Shown piece after piece: positions 10,016 through 20,537 of a stretch of 64,000 nucleotides of DNA; position 1 is the stretch's first letter, and every line of letters starts with the position of its first letter. This stretch comes from Micromonospora echinospora (lineage in GTDB: Bacteria; Actinomycetota; Actinomycetes; Mycobacteriales; Micromonosporaceae). The translations under genes were made by a program, and so were the position numbers. Below the pieces are notes generated by a model. The model worked only from the letters and a program-made list of their open reading frames with translations, was not told the origin of the DNA and did no database searches. The stretch lies in assembly GCF_014203425.1 (NCBI RefSeq), contig NZ_JACHJC010000001.1, forward strand, positions 3,162,001 to 3,226,000. Reading direction: 5' to 3'.

Positions 10016-12028
10016 GTGGACGTGCCCCTGCCGCACCTGGACCGCCCGTTCGACTACCTGGTGCCGGCGGCGCTCGACGCCGAGGCACAGCCGGGGGTAC
10101 GGGTGAAGGTGCGCTTCGCCGGGCAGCTCGTCGACGGCTGGCTGCTGGAGCGCGCCGAGTCCTCCGAGCACCCGAAGCTGGCGTACCTGGAGAAGGTCGT
10201 CTCGCCGGTGCCGGTGCTCTCTCCGGAGGTGGCCCGGCTGGCCCGCGCGGTCGCCGACCGGTACGCGGGCAGCCTCGCCGACGTGCTCCGGCTGGCCGTG
10301 CCGCCCCGGCACGCCCGCGCCGAGAAGGCCGTCACCGCCGAGGCGCCGTCCGCCGACGCCCCCGCACCCTCCGACGCTCCCGCACCCGACGGCAGCTCCG
10401 CACCCGACGGCAGCTCCGCCCCCGCGCCGTCCACCGACGCCCTCGCGCCCGCCGACGCGGCCGCCCGGGCGGAGGTGGATCCGCGCGGCTGGCGGGACTA
10501 CCCGGCCGGGCCGGCGCTGCTGCGGGCGCTCACCGACGGCAGGCCCGCGCGCGCGGTGTGGTCGGCGCTGCCGGGGGAGGACTGGGCCGACAGGTACGCC
10601 GACGCGGTGGCCGCCACGGTGGCCGGCGGCCGGGGCGCCGTGGTCGTGGTGGCCGACGCCCGTGACCTGGACCGGCTCGACGCCGCCCTGACCGCCGTGC
10701 TCGGCGCGGGGCGGCACGTGCGGCTCACCGCCGCCGACGGCCCGGCCCGCCGCTACCGGGCCTTCCTGGCCGCCCGGCGCGGCGACGTGGCAGTGGTGAT
10801 CGGCACCCGCGCGGCCATGTTCGCCCCGGTGGATCGGCTCGGCCTGGTGGCGATCTGGGACGACGGCGACGATCTGCACGCCGAGCCCCGTGCGCCCTAC
10901 CCGCACGCCCGGGACGTGCTGCTCACCCGGGCGCACCTCGGCGACGCCGCCGCCCTGGTCGGCGGGTACGCCCGCAGCGCCGAGGCGCAACTGCTGGTGG
11001 AGACGTCCTGGGCCCGGGAGGTGGTGGCCGACCGGGCGGTGGTGCGCGCGCGTACCCCGGCCCTGGCGCCCACCGGCGACGACCCGCAACTCGCACGCGA
11101 TCCCGGCGCGGCCTCGGCGCGGCTGCCGAGCCTGGCCTGGACCAGCGCCCGGGACGCGCTGCGCGCGGACCTGCCGGTGCTGGTGCAGGTGCCGCGCCGG
11201 GGTTACGTGCCGTCGGTGGCCTGCGCGGACTGTCGGGCCCCGGCCCGCTGCCCGCACTGCGCCGGGCCGCTCGCGCTGCCCTCGGCGCAGGGCACGCCCG
11301 CCTGCCGCTGGTGCGGCCGGGTGACCGCCGCGTACGCCTGCCCGGAGTGCGGTGGGCGGCGGCTGCGCGCCTCGGTCACCGGCGCCCGGCGGACGGCCGA
11401 GGAGCTGGGCCGGGCGTTCCCGGGCGTGCCGGTGCGCACCTCGGGGCGGGAGGAGGTGCTCGCCACGGTGCCGGGCGGGGCGGGGCTGGTGATCGCGACG
11501 CCGGGCGCCGAGCCGGTGGCCGACGGCGGCTACGGCGCGGTGCTGCTGCTCGACTCGTGGGCGCTGCTGACCCGGGCCGACCTGCGGGCCGGTGAGGAGG
11601 CGCTGCGGCGGTGGATGGCCGCCGCCGCGCTGGCCCGCCCGGGCCCGGCCGGTGGCCGGGTGGTGGTGGTCGCCGACGGCGCGCTCGCGCCGGTGCAGGC
11701 GCTGCTGCGCTGGGACTCGGCCTGGTTCGCCGCCCGCGAACTGGCCGAGCGGCGCGAGCTGGGCTTCCCCCCGGCGGTCCGGATGGCGAGCGTCACCGGC
11801 ACCGCCGAGGCGGTGGCCGACCTGCTGGCGGGCGCCCGGCTGCCGGGCGACGCCGAGGTGCTCGGCCCGGTGCCGGCCGACGAGGGCCGGGAGCGGATGC
11901 TCGTGCGGGTGCCGCGGTCCCGGGCCGCCGCGCTGGCCGATGCGCTGCACGCCGCCGCCGGGCAGCGCAGCGCCCGAAAGGCCGCCGATCCGGTACGCCT
12001 GCAGGTCGATCCGCTCGTCCTGTTCTGA
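10016..12028 (+). CDS. priA: Primosomal protein N' (PriA), helicase-dead actinobacterial form; exact start uncertain
   Basis: Replication-restart protein. The N-terminal 3'-end-binding domain (PLPHLDRPFDYLVPAAL, FAGQLVDGWLLE) is followed by a long Ala/Pro-rich linker (about 10,345-10,460), a helicase-like core and a zinc domain with four CxxC pairs (CADC, CPHC, CRWC, CPEC). No Walker A is visible (the place reads VWSALPGEDWAD) and the DEAH box is replaced by WDDGDD, so ATP-driven unwinding is not expected, as known for actinobacterial PriA. The reading frame is open to 9680. Homology begins just before GTG 10016 (PVARVCVDVPLP), so a CTG at 9953 overlapping the metK stop is an alternative start. 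Confidence 0.85.
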   Translation: MDVPLPHLDRPFDYLVPAALDAEAQPGVRVKVRFAGQLVDGWLLERAESSEHPKLAYLEKVVSPVPVLSPEVARLARAVADRYAGSLADVLRLAVPPRHARAEKAVTAEAPSADAPAPSDAPAPDGSSAPDGSSAPAPSTDALAPADAAARAEVDPRGWRDYPAGPALLRALTDGRPARAVWSALPGEDWADRYADAVAATVAGGRGAVVVVADARDLDRLDAALTAVLGAGRHVRLTAADGPARRYRAFLAARRGDVAVVIGTRAAMFAPVDRLGLVAIWDDGDDLHAEPRAPYPHARDVLLTRAHLGDAAALVGGYARSAEAQLLVETSWAREVVADRAVVRARTPALAPTGDDPQLARDPGAASARLPSLAWTSARDALRADLPVLVQVPRRGYVPSVACADCRAPARCPHCAGPLALPSAQGTPACRWCGRVTAAYACPECGGRRLRASVTGARRTAEELGRAFPGVPVRTSGREEVLATVPGGAGLVIATPGAEPVADGGYGAVLLLDSWALLTRADLRAGEEALRRWMAAAALARPGPAGGRVVVVADGALAPVQALLRWDSAWFAARELAERRELGFPPAVRMASVTGTAEAVADLLAGARLPGDAEVLGPVPADEGRERMLVRVPRSRAAALADALHAAAGQRSARKAADPVRLQVDPLVLF

Positions 12029-12257
12029 CCGCCGGCAGCCGCGTGACCCTGCGCACGCGGCCCCTCGCGCACGGTCGTGAGCTGGGGTTTGCCGCACACC
12101 TGGTCCGGCAATTGGGTAGCGGGCGGTGATAGCATCGCCCGTCATGCCAGGCGCGTGGTTTTCCCCGTGCGGGACGCGGCGCGGCGGGTGCCAGAGCACG
12201 TCGGGCCGACACGGATTCGATGTCGTCAGTCAGCCGGTGAGCAGGGGTGGACCAGTC

Positions 12258-13238
12258 GTGACCGTTCGTCAGTCGATCGTCTTCAACGGTGACCTCGGCA
12301 GTGGCAAGAGCACCGTCTCGGTCGAGATCGCCAAGCGGCTGGGGCTGCGCCGGGTCAGCGTCGGCGACCTCTACCGCCAGATGGCCCAGGAGCGGCAGAT
12401 GACCGCCCTGCAGCTCAACCTGCACGCCGAGCTGGACCAGGCCGTCGACGGCTACGTCGACCAGCTTCAGCGCGACATCGCCGCCTCCGGCGAGTCGCTG
12501 GTCATGGACTCCCGCCTGGCCTGGCACTTCTTCACCGACGCGCTCAAGGTGCACATGATCACCGAGCCGACCGAGGCGGCCCGGCGCGTGCTGGCCCGCC
12601 CGTCCGGCCCGGCTGAGAGCTACACCTCGCTGGAGGAGGCGCGGGCCAAGCTGCGCGAGCGCAGCGAGAGCGAGCGTGGCCGGTTCATCGTCCGCTACGG
12701 CGTCGACAAGGCCCGCCTGCGCAACTACGACCTGATCTGCGACACCACCCGGGCCAACCCGGAACAGGTCATCCAGCACGTGATCGACGTCTACGAGGGC
12801 CGGCTCGGCGCGGACGTGCTGCGCGCCGGTCAGCCGTTGCTGCTGCTCGATCCGACCCGGGTCTACCCCACCGAGGACGTGTCGGCGCTGCGGGGCCTCT
12901 GGGACGCCGACCTCGCCGCCGAGCTGGCCGAGAGCGGCGAGGAGCCGGAGCCGTTGAGCATCGGCTACACCGGCGAGTACTTCTTCGTCGTCGACGGGCA
13001 CCGGCGGCTCAGCGCGGCGGTGCGCGCCGGCCTGCCGATGGTCGCCGCCCGGCTGGTCGCCGAGGTGGACGAGCCGGTGGTCGGCGGGATGAGCGCGGTC
13101 GAGTTCTTCACCGCCCAGACCCGGCCGGGGCTGATCCACGACTGGGAGGACGCCCACGGCATCGCGCTGCCGCTGCCCGAGCACGCGCTGCTCGACGGCG
13201 GCCCGGTGCTGGCCGGGGAGCCGGGCGCGGGCGCCTGA
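12258..13238 (+). CDS. P-loop cytidylate-kinase-like protein with a C-terminal ParB-like segment
   Basis: The 326-residue protein begins with a nucleotide kinase-like fold: Walker A NGDLGSGKSTVS (residues 9-20), VGDLYRQMAQERQM, and SLVMDSRLAWHF, reminiscent of the AAA/cytidylate kinase-like family. After about residue 185 comes a different domain ending in GEYFFVVDGHRRLSAAVRAGLP, which resembles the ParB/sulfiredoxin fold signature (DGHRR). I do not recognise a defined function; a kinase acting on a nucleotide or small molecule with its own ParB-like module is inference. GTG 12258 is chosen because the upstream in-frame extension to ATG 12144 is not protein-like. No clear promoter is seen in the 229-nt upstream gap. 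Confidence 0.6.
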   Translation: MTVRQSIVFNGDLGSGKSTVSVEIAKRLGLRRVSVGDLYRQMAQERQMTALQLNLHAELDQAVDGYVDQLQRDIAASGESLVMDSRLAWHFFTDALKVHMITEPTEAARRVLARPSGPAESYTSLEEARAKLRERSESERGRFIVRYGVDKARLRNYDLICDTTRANPEQVIQHVIDVYEGRLGADVLRAGQPLLLLDPTRVYPTEDVSALRGLWDADLAAELAESGEEPEPLSIGYTGEYFFVVDGHRRLSAAVRAGLPMVAARLVAEVDEPVVGGMSAVEFFTAQTRPGLIHDWEDAHGIALPLPEHALLDGGPVLAGEPGAGA

Positions 13239-13332
13239 GGGCCGGGGACACCGCCACCTCGCCGTGACGGGTTGATCACGGTCGGGCGGCACGGAGCATG
13301 ATGAGGGTCTCCGACGCCTGGGGAGGCGGACC

Positions 13333-14592
13333 GTGGATCCTGCCGACGCGCTCGCACTGCTGATGTCCCCCGAGGGTCGTGTCGACCCCTACCCGACGTA
13401 CGAGCGGCTGCGCGCCCACGGCCCGGTGGTCCAGGCCGGCCCGGTCTTCTTCGTGGTCACCGGGTACGCCGAGGCCGACGCGATCCTGCGCGACGCCCGG
13501 TTCGGGGTGATGGACGACGCGCTGCGCGACCAGTTCCTGCCCGGCTGGCGGGAGAGCCCGGCGATCCTGTCGATCTCCCGGTCGATGCTGCGCACCAACC
13601 CGCCCGACCACAGCCGGATGCGCCGGCTGGCCGCCGGCGCGTTCACCCCGCGCCGGATCGCCGCCATGCGCGACGTGGTGCAGGCGCAGGCCGACGAGCT
13701 GATCGACGCGATGCTCGCCGCCGAAGGGCCGGTCGACTTCATGGCCGCGTTCGCGTACCCCCTGCCGGTCGGGGTGATCTGCGCGCTGCTCGGCGTGCCG
13801 GCGGCGGACCGGCCGTTGTTCCGGCGCTGGGCCACCGACCTGACCGGCGTGCTCGAACCGGAGATCACCGAAGAGGAGCTGGCCGTCGCCGACCGGGGCG
13901 CGAGCGAGTTGCGCGCCTACTTCACCGAGCTGGTGGCGGCCCGCCGCCGGGCGCCGGCCGACGACCTGACCACCGCGCTGGTGCAGGCGCACGACGGCGG
14001 TGACCGGCTCTCCGGCGACGAGTTGCTGGCCAACCTCATCGTGCTGCTGGTGGCCGGCTTCGAGACCACCACCAACCTGCTCGGCAACGGCCTGGTGGCG
14101 CTGCTGGAGCACCCGCGCGCGGCGGCGCTGGCCGAGCACCCGGAGTTCGCCCCCGGCTACGTCGACGAGCTGCTGCGCTACGACTCGCCGGTGCAGCTCA
14201 CGTCCCGGATGAGCACCACGCCGGCCCGGTACGGCGACGTCGACCTGCCACCGGAGAGCTGGGTGATCGTGATGCTCGGCGCGGCGAACCGTGACCCGCG
14301 CCGCTATCCGGACCCGGGCCGCTTCGACCCGTGGCGTCCGCAGGTGCACCCGCTGTCCTTCGGCGCGGGGCCGCACTACTGCCTCGGCGCGGCGCTGGCC
14401 CGGCTGGAGGCGCAGGTGGCGTTCCCGCTGCTGCTGCGCCGGCTGCCCGGGCTCGCCGTGGCGGGCCGGCCCGAGCGGCGCGTCCGGCTCACGCTGCGTG
14501 GTCACGCCACGCTGCCGGTGCGCGTCGGGCGGGAGGCGTCCCCGGTCACCGTTCCCGGTACGCCGCCCGGGGCGGCCGGGCCGACTCCGTAG
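13333..14592 (+). CDS. Cytochrome P450
   Basis: Soluble heme-thiolate monooxygenase of unknown substrate, 419 residues. Visible: the I-helix [12 protein letters not shown] with the oxygen-activating acid/Thr pair, the K-helix ELLRYDSP (ExxR), [15 protein letters not shown], and the heme-binding loop [19 protein letters not shown] with the axial Cys. Start GTG 13333 behind ggggaggcgg. No ferredoxin or reductase gene is nearby. It is flanked by the kinase-like gene and def, so there is no biosynthetic context, and it lies 24 kb from the RiPP cluster. Confidence 0.93.
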   Translation: MDPADALALLMSPEGRVDPYPTYERLRAHGPVVQAGPVFFVVTGYAEADAILRDARFGVMDDALRDQFLPGWRESPAILSISRSMLRTNPPDHSRMRRLAAGAFTPRRIAAMRDVVQAQADELIDAMLAAEGPVDFMAAFAYPLPVGVICALLGVPAADRPLFRRWATDLTGVLEPEITEEELAVADRGASELRAYFTELVAARRRAPADDLTTALVQAHDGGDRLSGDELLANLIVLLVAGFETTTNLLGNGLVALLEHPRAAALAEHPEFAPGYVDELLRYDSPVQLTSRMSTTPARYGDVDLPPESWVIVMLGAANRDPRRYPDPGRFDPWRPQVHPLSFGAGPHYCLGAALARLEAQVAFPLLLRRLPGLAVAGRPERRVRLTLRGHATLPVRVGREASPVTVPGTPPGAAGPTP

Positions 14593-14634
14593 ACTGGACG
14601 CGCATCGTTCGACCCACACAAGGAGCCACGCCGA

Positions 14635-15195
14635 GTGACCGTCCAGCCCATCCGTCTGTTCGGCGATCCGGTGCTGCGCACGCCGGCCGACCCGGTCGTC
14701 GACTTCGACGCCGAGCTGCGCAAGCTGATCGCCGACCTGACCGACACGATGCGCGAGCAGAGCGGCGCCGGCCTCGCCGCGCCGCAGCTCGGGGTGGGCC
14801 TGCGGGTGTTCACCTTCGACGTCGACGACGTCCTCGGCCACCTGGTCAACCCGGTGCTGGAGTTCCCCGACGAGGAGGAACAGGACGGCCCGGAGGGCTG
14901 CCTGTCCATCCCCGGGCTCTACTTCGACACCAAGCGCCGGCAGAACGTGATCGCCAAGGGCTTCAACGGCTACGGCGACCCGTTGCAGATCGTCGGCACC
15001 GGCCTGATGGCCCGCTGCGTGCAGCACGAGACCGACCACCTCGACGGCGTGCTCTTCGTCGACCGGCTCGACGCGGCCGGCCGCAAGGAGGCCATGAAGG
15101 CGATCCGCCAGGCCGAGTGGTACGACCAGGGCGCCCCGCCCACTGTCAAGCTCAGCCCGCACGCCGCCGGCAACCCGTTCGGCCTGGGGCGGTGA
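14635..15195 (+). CDS. def: Peptide deformylase
   Basis: Fe/Zn hydrolase that removes the formyl group from nascent N-terminal Met. All three signatures are present: [10 protein letters not shown] (motif I), EGCLSIP (metal Cys) and QHETDHLDG (two His ligands and the catalytic Glu). The 186 residues include the usual actinobacterial C-terminal tail. Start GTG 14635 after acaaggagccacgcc. It is followed directly by fmt, the enzyme that adds the formyl group. Confidence 0.97.
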   Translation: MTVQPIRLFGDPVLRTPADPVVDFDAELRKLIADLTDTMREQSGAGLAAPQLGVGLRVFTFDVDDVLGHLVNPVLEFPDEEEQDGPEGCLSIPGLYFDTKRRQNVIAKGFNGYGDPLQIVGTGLMARCVQHETDHLDGVLFVDRLDAAGRKEAMKAIRQAEWYDQGAPPTVKLSPHAAGNPFGLGR

Positions 15196-15200
15196 CCCGG

Positions 15201-16127
15201 ATGCGCCTGGTCTTCGCCGGCACGCCGGCGGTCGCCGTACCGGCCCTGGACGCGATCGCCGCCTCCGGGCACGAGCTGCTCGCCGTCGTCACCCGTCCCG
15301 ACGCCCCGGCCGGTCGTGGCCGGGGACTGGTCCGCTCGCCGGTCGGCGCGTGGGCCGACGCGCACGGCGTCGAGGTGCTCACCCCGGCCCGCCCGCGCGA
15401 GCCGGAGTTCCTCGACCGGCTGCGCGAGCTGGCGCCGGACTGCGTACCGGTGGTCGCCTACGGCGCGCTGGTGCCGCCGGTGGCGCTGGAGATCCCCGCG
15501 CACGGCTGGATCAACCTGCACTTCTCGCTGCTGCCCGCCTGGCGGGGCGCCGCGCCCGTGCAGCACGCGGTGCTGCACGGCGACGCGCTCACCGGGGCCA
15601 GCGTCTTCGAGCTGGAGGAAGGGCTGGACACCGGCCCGGTCTACGGCACGGTCACCGACGAGATCCGCCCCGCCGACACCTCCGGCGACCTGCTGGAGCG
15701 GCTCGCGCACTCCGGCGCCGGGCTGCTGGTGGCGGTGCTCGACGCGATCGGCGCCGGCACCGCCCGCGCCGTGCCGCAGCCCGCCGACGGCGTCTCGCTC
15801 GCCCCGAAGCTGACGGTGGAGGACGCCCGGGTCCGCTGGGGCGACCCCGCGTTCGCGGTGGACCGGCGCATCCGCGCCTGCACGCCCGCGCCCGGCCCCT
15901 GGACCACGTTCCGCGACGACCGGGTCAAGCTCGGCCCGGTCACCCCCGTGGCCGACGGCCCGGAGCTGAAGCCCGGGGAGCTGCACGTGGCGAAGTCCGG
16001 TGTGCTCGTCGGCACCGCCACCACGCCGGTGCGCCTCGGCGAGGTGCGCGCCGCCGGCAAGAAGGCCATGCCCGCCGGAGACTGGGCGCGCGGCGCCCGG
16101 GTCACCGCCGGCGAGGTGTTCGCGTGA
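15201..16127 (+). CDS. fmt: Methionyl-tRNA formyltransferase
   Basis: Formylates initiator Met-tRNA using 10-formyl-THF. The 308-residue protein starts [16 protein letters not shown] and carries the catalytic Asn/His segment [16 protein letters not shown] and the Asp in GLDTGPVYG, with the OB-like C-terminal domain after about residue 205. ATG 15201 is 5 nt after the def stop. An in-frame GTG at 15192 overlapping that stop would add three residues and cannot be excluded. Confidence 0.95.
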   Translation: MRLVFAGTPAVAVPALDAIAASGHELLAVVTRPDAPAGRGRGLVRSPVGAWADAHGVEVLTPARPREPEFLDRLRELAPDCVPVVAYGALVPPVALEIPAHGWINLHFSLLPAWRGAAPVQHAVLHGDALTGASVFELEEGLDTGPVYGTVTDEIRPADTSGDLLERLAHSGAGLLVAVLDAIGAGTARAVPQPADGVSLAPKLTVEDARVRWGDPAFAVDRRIRACTPAPGPWTTFRDDRVKLGPVTPVADGPELKPGELHVAKSGVLVGTATTPVRLGEVRAAGKKAMPAGDWARGARVTAGEVFA

Positions 16128-17629
16128 CGGGGCCGTCGCGCCCGGACCGGCCCGCCGAGGGGGACCGTCCCCGCGGGTACGCGCGTGAGCGCGGCGACCG
16201 GCCCGGGGCGGACCGGCGTGGCGGTGACCGGTTCGGCGGCGACCGGCGGGGTCCGCGCCGTCCGGCCCGTCCGGCCGTGGACCTGCCCCGGCAGGTCGCG
16301 TACGAGGCGATCGCGGCGGTGCACCGCGACGACGCGTACGCCAACCTGGTGCTCCCGGCGATGCTGCGCGAGGCCGGGCTGAGCGGCCGGGACGCCGCGT
16401 TCGCCACCGAGCTGACATACGGCACGCTGCGGCACACCGGCACGCTCGACGCGATCGTCACCGACGCGGCCGGGCGGGACGTGCAGCGCATCGACCCGCC
16501 GGTGCGTGACGCGCTGCGGCTCGGGGCGTACCAGATCCTGCACACCCGGGTGCCCGCGCACGCCGCGGTGTCGTCCACTGTCGACCTGGTCCGGTCCGTC
16601 GGGCCGGGCGCCACCGGGTTCGCCAACGCGGTGCTGCGGGAGATCACCAGCCGGGACGCGGACGCCTGGGTGGCAAAGCTCGCCCCGGCCGAGGAGACCG
16701 ACCCGGTCGGGCACCTTTCGCTGGCGTACAGCCATCCGCAGTGGATCGTGCGGTCGTTCGCCGAGGCGCTCGGCGGCGACATGGGGGAGACGGCCCGGCT
16801 GCTCATCGAGGACAACGAGCGCCCGCCGGTGCACCTGTGCGCCCGGCCGGGCCTGGTCGATCCGGTGGCGCTGGCCGACGAGGTGGGCGGCGCGCCCGGC
16901 GCGTTCTCGCCGTACGCGGTCTACCTGCCCGGCGGCGCGCCGGGTGACCTGCGGGCGGTGGCCGACGGCCGCGCGCACGTGCAGGACGAGGGGTCCCAGC
17001 TCGTGGCGGACGCGCTGGCGGCGGCCCCGCTGGACGGCCCGGACGGCCGCTGGCTGGATCTGTGCGCCGGTCCGGGCGGCAAGTCCGGCCTGCTCGGCGC
17101 GCTGGCCGCGACCCGGGGCGCGCGGCTCACAGCGGTCGAGGTGGCCGAGCACCGGGCGCGGCTGGTGGAGCAGGCCACCCGCGGGCTGCCGGTGACGGTG
17201 CTGCACACCGACGGGCGCGACGTGGGCAGCGACCCGAAGCTGCCGGAGGGGCACTTCGACCGGGTCCTGGTCGACGCGCCGTGCACCGGGCTGGGCGCGC
17301 TGCGCCGCCGGCCGGAGGCGCGCTGGCGCCGCCAGCCGTCGGACCTGCCGCCGCTGACCCGGTTGCAGCGTGAGCTGCTCACCGCCGCGTTGCGGGCGGC
17401 CCGGCCCGGCGGCCTGGTTGCGTACGTGACGTGCTCGCCGCACGTGGTGGAGACCCACGTGACGGTGACCGAGGCGGCCCGGCGCTGCGGCTTCGCCGTC
17501 GACTTCGTCGACGCGCGGCCGATGCTGCCGGCCGGCATGCCGGGTCTGGGCGACGGCCCCACGGTGCAGCTCTGGCCGCACCGCCACGGCACCGACGCCA
17601 TGTTCCTGGCGCTCCTGCGCAGGAACTGA
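16124..17629 (+). CDS. rsmB: 16S rRNA (cytosine(967)-C(5))-methyltransferase, RsmB/NOP family
   Basis: SAM-dependent m5C rRNA methyltransferase, 501 residues. An Arg/Gly/Asp-rich low-complexity N-terminus (about residues 1-45) precedes a NusB-like RNA-binding domain ([19 protein letters not shown] to about residue 170) and the methyltransferase domain with [12 protein letters not shown] (motif I), [20 protein letters not shown] (motif IV) and YVTCSPH (motif VI, catalytic Cys). GTG 16124 overlaps the fmt stop codon, so def-fmt-rsmB looks translationally coupled. Confidence 0.94.
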   Translation: MTGPSRPDRPAEGDRPRGYARERGDRPGADRRGGDRFGGDRRGPRRPARPAVDLPRQVAYEAIAAVHRDDAYANLVLPAMLREAGLSGRDAAFATELTYGTLRHTGTLDAIVTDAAGRDVQRIDPPVRDALRLGAYQILHTRVPAHAAVSSTVDLVRSVGPGATGFANAVLREITSRDADAWVAKLAPAEETDPVGHLSLAYSHPQWIVRSFAEALGGDMGETARLLIEDNERPPVHLCARPGLVDPVALADEVGGAPGAFSPYAVYLPGGAPGDLRAVADGRAHVQDEGSQLVADALAAAPLDGPDGRWLDLCAGPGGKSGLLGALAATRGARLTAVEVAEHRARLVEQATRGLPVTVLHTDGRDVGSDPKLPEGHFDRVLVDAPCTGLGALRRRPEARWRRQPSDLPPLTRLQRELLTAALRAARPGGLVAYVTCSPHVVETHVTVTEAARRCGFAVDFVDARPMLPAGMPGLGDGPTVQLWPHRHGTDAMFLALLRRN

Positions 17630-17705
17630 CCCGCCGCCGAGGCAAGGGGAGGGGCGCGGGCGGCATCCCTGTGGGGGGAGGGGGTCGGTGGGATGTGACA
17701 GCCCG

Positions 17706-17733
17706 TTGACTGTGCGATCGATACATGTAACTG
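17706..17733 (+). promoter_or_regulatory. Candidate promoter for the secreted M28 peptidase
   Basis: TTGACT (17706-17711) and TAACTG (17728-17733) with a 16-nt spacer stand about 50 nt before ATG 17787, in a stretch markedly richer in A/T than its surroundings. It resembles a housekeeping-sigma promoter. Confidence 0.5.
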
Positions 17734-17786
17734 TTCCGATCACCGGTCCCGGCACCCCGCCCGCCGAACCCCCACGAGGAGTCTCC

Positions 17787-19535
17787 ATGAGACGCAGAAC
17801 GCCGACCACGAGCCTCGCGCTCGCCCTCGTCGCCACCCTGACGACGGCGAGCCTGGCCGGCACCGCCTCCGCCGCTCCCGCGCCGGCCGCCGCCCCCGCC
17901 CCGGCCGTCGCCGCGCTCGCCGCCCCCGACGTCTCCCTGAGCAACATCCAGGCCCACCTCACCCAGTTCAACTCCATCGCCACCAGCAACGGCGGCAACC
18001 GGCGCGCCGGCTCGGCCGGCTACACCGCGTCGGTCAACTACGTGAAGGGCAAGCTCCAGGCGGCCGGCTACACGGTCACCGAGCAGAACTGCTCCACCTG
18101 CACCTACCCGGGCAACAACCTGATCGCCGAGTGGCCGCAGGGCCCGTCGGACCAGGTCGTCATGTTCGGCGCGCACCTGGACGGCGTGGCCGCCGGGCCG
18201 GGCATCAACGACAACGCCTCCGGCTCGTCGGCGCTGCTGGAGAACGCGCTGGTGCTGGCCGCGCAGAACCCGACCATGACCAAGCGGGTCCGGTTCGCCT
18301 GGTGGAACGGCGAGGAGCAGGGCCTGCAGGGCTCCAAGCACTACGTCAACCAGCTCAGCTCCACCCAGCGGGGCTACATCAAGGGCTACTACAACTTCGA
18401 CATGGTCGGCTCGCTCAACGGCGGCTACTTCATCAACCGGATCACCTCGGCCACCGCCGCGCCGCTGAAGGCGTACTGGGACTCGTTCGGCATCTCGCCG
18501 GAGGAGAACACCGAGGGCCAGGGCCGCTCCGACGACTACTCGTTCGCCAACGCCGGCATCCAGACCTCCGGCTACGCGGCGGGCGCCAGCTACACCAAGA
18601 CCTCGGCGCAGGCCAGCAAGTGGGGCGGCACCGCGGGCGCGGCGTACGACGGCTGCTACCACCGTTCCTGCGACAACACCAGCAACATCAACACGACAAT
18701 CCTCAACCGGGCCGCGGACGGCGTGGCGTACACGATCTGGGCGCTCGCGGTCGGCGGCGGCACCCCGGCCAACGACTTCTCCGTCTCGGTGAGCCCCACC
18801 TCCGGCAGCGTCGCCCGGGGCGGCTCCACCACCGCCACCGTCAGCACCGCCACCACCTCCGGGAGCGCGCAGACCGTGGCGCTGTCCGCCAGCGGCACCC
18901 CGAGCGGCGTCTCGGTGAGCTTCAGCCCGTCCTCGGTCACCTCGGGCGGCTCGTCCACGATGACCGTCACCGCCTCGTCGTCGGCCACCACCGGCACGTT
19001 CACGCTCACCGTGACCGGCACCGGCTCGGCCACCCGCACCGCCACCTACACGATCACCGTGAGCGGCGGGAGCGGCGGCTGCACCGGCGGGCAGCTCATC
19101 GGCAACAGCAGCTTCGAGTCCGGCACCACGCCGTGGACGGCCAGCTCCGGCGTGATCACCAACAGCTCCAGCCAGGCGGCCCGCACCGGGTCGTACAAGG
19201 CGTGGATGAACGGGTACGGCTCCTCGCGTACCGACACGCTGTCGCAGTCGGTCACGCTGCCGGCCGGGTGCAGCAGCTACACGTTCTCGTTCTGGCTGCA
19301 CATCGACACGGCCGAGACGACCAGCTCGACCGCGTACGACAAGCTGACCGTGCAGGTCGGCTCGACCACGCTTGCCACGTACTCCAACCTGAACAAGGCC
19401 ACCGGCTACACCCAGCGCACCTTCAACCTGGCCGCGTACGCCGGGCAGACTGTCACGCTGAAGTGGACCGGGGTCGAGGACTCCTCGCTGCAGACCAGCT
19501 TCGTCGTGGACGACGTGACGCTGCAGGTCGGCTGA
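17787..19535 (+). CDS. Secreted M28-family zinc aminopeptidase with C-terminal Ig-like and jelly-roll domains
   Basis: The 582-residue extracellular enzyme has a clear signal peptide ([21 protein letters not shown], cleavage likely after the ASA near residue 29) and an Ala/Pro linker. The M28 domain runs from about residue 50 to 330 with metal ligands His130 (GAHLDG), Asp142 (GINDNASG), Glu176/Glu177 (WWNGEEQGL), Asp205 (NFDMVGS) and a late His in CYHRSC. A Ser/Thr-rich Ig-like repeat (about 335-430) and a C-terminal beta-sandwich ([11 protein letters not shown] to VDDVTLQVG) follow, probably for substrate or wall binding. Gaggag lies before ATG 17787. The gene is monocistronic, ending at a bidirectional hairpin. 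Confidence 0.92.
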   Translation: MRRRTPTTSLALALVATLTTASLAGTASAAPAPAAAPAPAVAALAAPDVSLSNIQAHLTQFNSIATSNGGNRRAGSAGYTASVNYVKGKLQAAGYTVTEQNCSTCTYPGNNLIAEWPQGPSDQVVMFGAHLDGVAAGPGINDNASGSSALLENALVLAAQNPTMTKRVRFAWWNGEEQGLQGSKHYVNQLSSTQRGYIKGYYNFDMVGSLNGGYFINRITSATAAPLKAYWDSFGISPEENTEGQGRSDDYSFANAGIQTSGYAAGASYTKTSAQASKWGGTAGAAYDGCYHRSCDNTSNINTTILNRAADGVAYTIWALAVGGGTPANDFSVSVSPTSGSVARGGSTTATVSTATTSGSAQTVALSASGTPSGVSVSFSPSSVTSGGSSTMTVTASSSATTGTFTLTVTGTGSATRTATYTITVSGGSGGCTGGQLIGNSSFESGTTPWTASSGVITNSSSQAARTGSYKAWMNGYGSSRTDTLSQSVTLPAGCSSYTFSFWLHIDTAETTSSTAYDKLTVQVGSTTLATYSNLNKATGYTQRTFNLAAYAGQTVTLKWTGVEDSSLQTSFVVDDVTLQVG

Positions 19536-19540
19536 GCGGA

Positions 19541-19575
19541 CACGGGCGGGGTGGGCGAACGCCGCCCCGCCCGTG
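19541..19575. terminator. Bidirectional hairpin between convergent genes
   Basis: The arms cacgggcgggg (19541-19551) and ccccgcccgtg (19565-19575) pair perfectly over 11 bp around a loop that can pair further (ggcg-aa-cgcc). It exactly fills the 42-nt gap between the M28 gene and the converging lipoprotein gene. No U-tract is present, as usual for high-GC actinobacterial terminators. Confidence 0.75.
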
Positions 19576-19577
19576 GC

Positions 19578-20468
19578 TCAGGTGATCGGCAGCGCCTTGG
19601 CGCCCGCGCCCTTCACCGAGCGGGTCAGCGCCCGCTCGGAGACCCAGAGAAAGCACTGCACGCCCCGGTCACCGTCGCGCCACTGCTCCTCGTACGGGTG
19701 GTAGATGATGGTGCCGGCCCGGTACTGCATGTTGCCGTCGTTGGGCAGCTTCGCGTACTTGGCGATGAGCCCGCGGCACGCCTTGTGCGTGCGCAGCGGC
19801 GTGCGCTCGAACTCGGCGTAGCTGATGTCCGGCGCCTGGTAGACGCCGACGAACTCGGCGTGGTGCTTCGCGGTGCAGGACACCGGCCGCATCGCCTGCA
19901 CGTCGTTCTTGCTCATCTTCGGGTTGAAGCAGCCCAGCGTCAGCTTCGAGCCGGGCTTCAGGGCGCCCCGCAGGCTGCCGGTGCGCTCGGCCACGTCGCC
20001 CTGGTCCAGGTCGGTCACTTCGGCGACGTCGCAGCGGTACCAGCGGGCCCCGCCGGACCAGGCCAGCGCGGAGGGGAAGACCACGGACAGCCGCAGCCGT
20101 CCGGAGCGCCAGTCCCCGCCGAGGGCCCGGGTGACCTGCCGGGCGCAGTCGCCGTGCGCGACGCGCATCCCGGCCGAACCGGCCCGCGGCGGAGCGGAAC
20201 GTTCCGCCTCCGGGCCGCTCATCGTGCCGACGTGCAGCGTCTCGGCGCGGTGCGTGGCGGCACAGTCGACCGGCTGGTAGCCGCTGAGGTAGCCGACATC
20301 GGCGACGGTGGGGTGACAGGCGCCGCTCTGCGGTACGAAGCCGACCGGCGCGGCGATCGCGGGCCAGTCGTCGGTCAGGTCGCGGTCCACCCCGGCCGGC
20401 GCGGCGCAGCCGCCGAGCGCCAGCGCCGCCACCGTTCCCACGGTGACCGCCACCCACCAACGCCGCAT
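19578..20468 (-). CDS. Septum-formation-family lipoprotein (paralogue 1)
   Basis: Predicted exported lipoprotein of 296 residues. A basic start and hydrophobic stretch lead to the lipobox LALGGC (lipidated Cys near residue 21). The remainder is two similar Cys-containing halves (ACHPTVADVGYLSGYQPVDCAATHRAETLHVGT, and TLGCFNPKM with VSCTAKHHAEFVGVY), the pattern of the actinobacterial septum formation domain. The biochemical role is unknown. ATG 20468 is preceded by gggggaggtcgg. It lies downstream of a paralogue in the same direction. Confidence 0.75.
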   Translation of the reverse strand: MRRWWVAVTVGTVAALALGGCAAPAGVDRDLTDDWPAIAAPVGFVPQSGACHPTVADVGYLSGYQPVDCAATHRAETLHVGTMSGPEAERSAPPRAGSAGMRVAHGDCARQVTRALGGDWRSGRLRLSVVFPSALAWSGGARWYRCDVAEVTDLDQGDVAERTGSLRGALKPGSKLTLGCFNPKMSKNDVQAMRPVSCTAKHHAEFVGVYQAPDISYAEFERTPLRTHKACRGLIAKYAKLPNDGNMQYRAGTIIYHPYEEQWRDGDRGVQCFLWVSERALTRSVKGAGAKALPIT

Positions 20469-20537
20469 CGCGACCGACCTCCCCCGCGCGTCCGGAGCCG
20501 ACCGGTACGCCTCGGCGGTGCAGCATACGGCAGTCGA

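Noticed and set aside
12144..12257. Upstream ATG start for the kinase/ParB-like gene.
   Set aside because: The added 38 residues are low-complexity Gly/Arg/Ser without homology, whereas GTG 12258 leads straight into the Walker A region.
13333..14592. P450 as a tailoring enzyme of the RiPP cluster.
   Set aside because: It lies 24 kb away among translation genes, with many unrelated operons in between.
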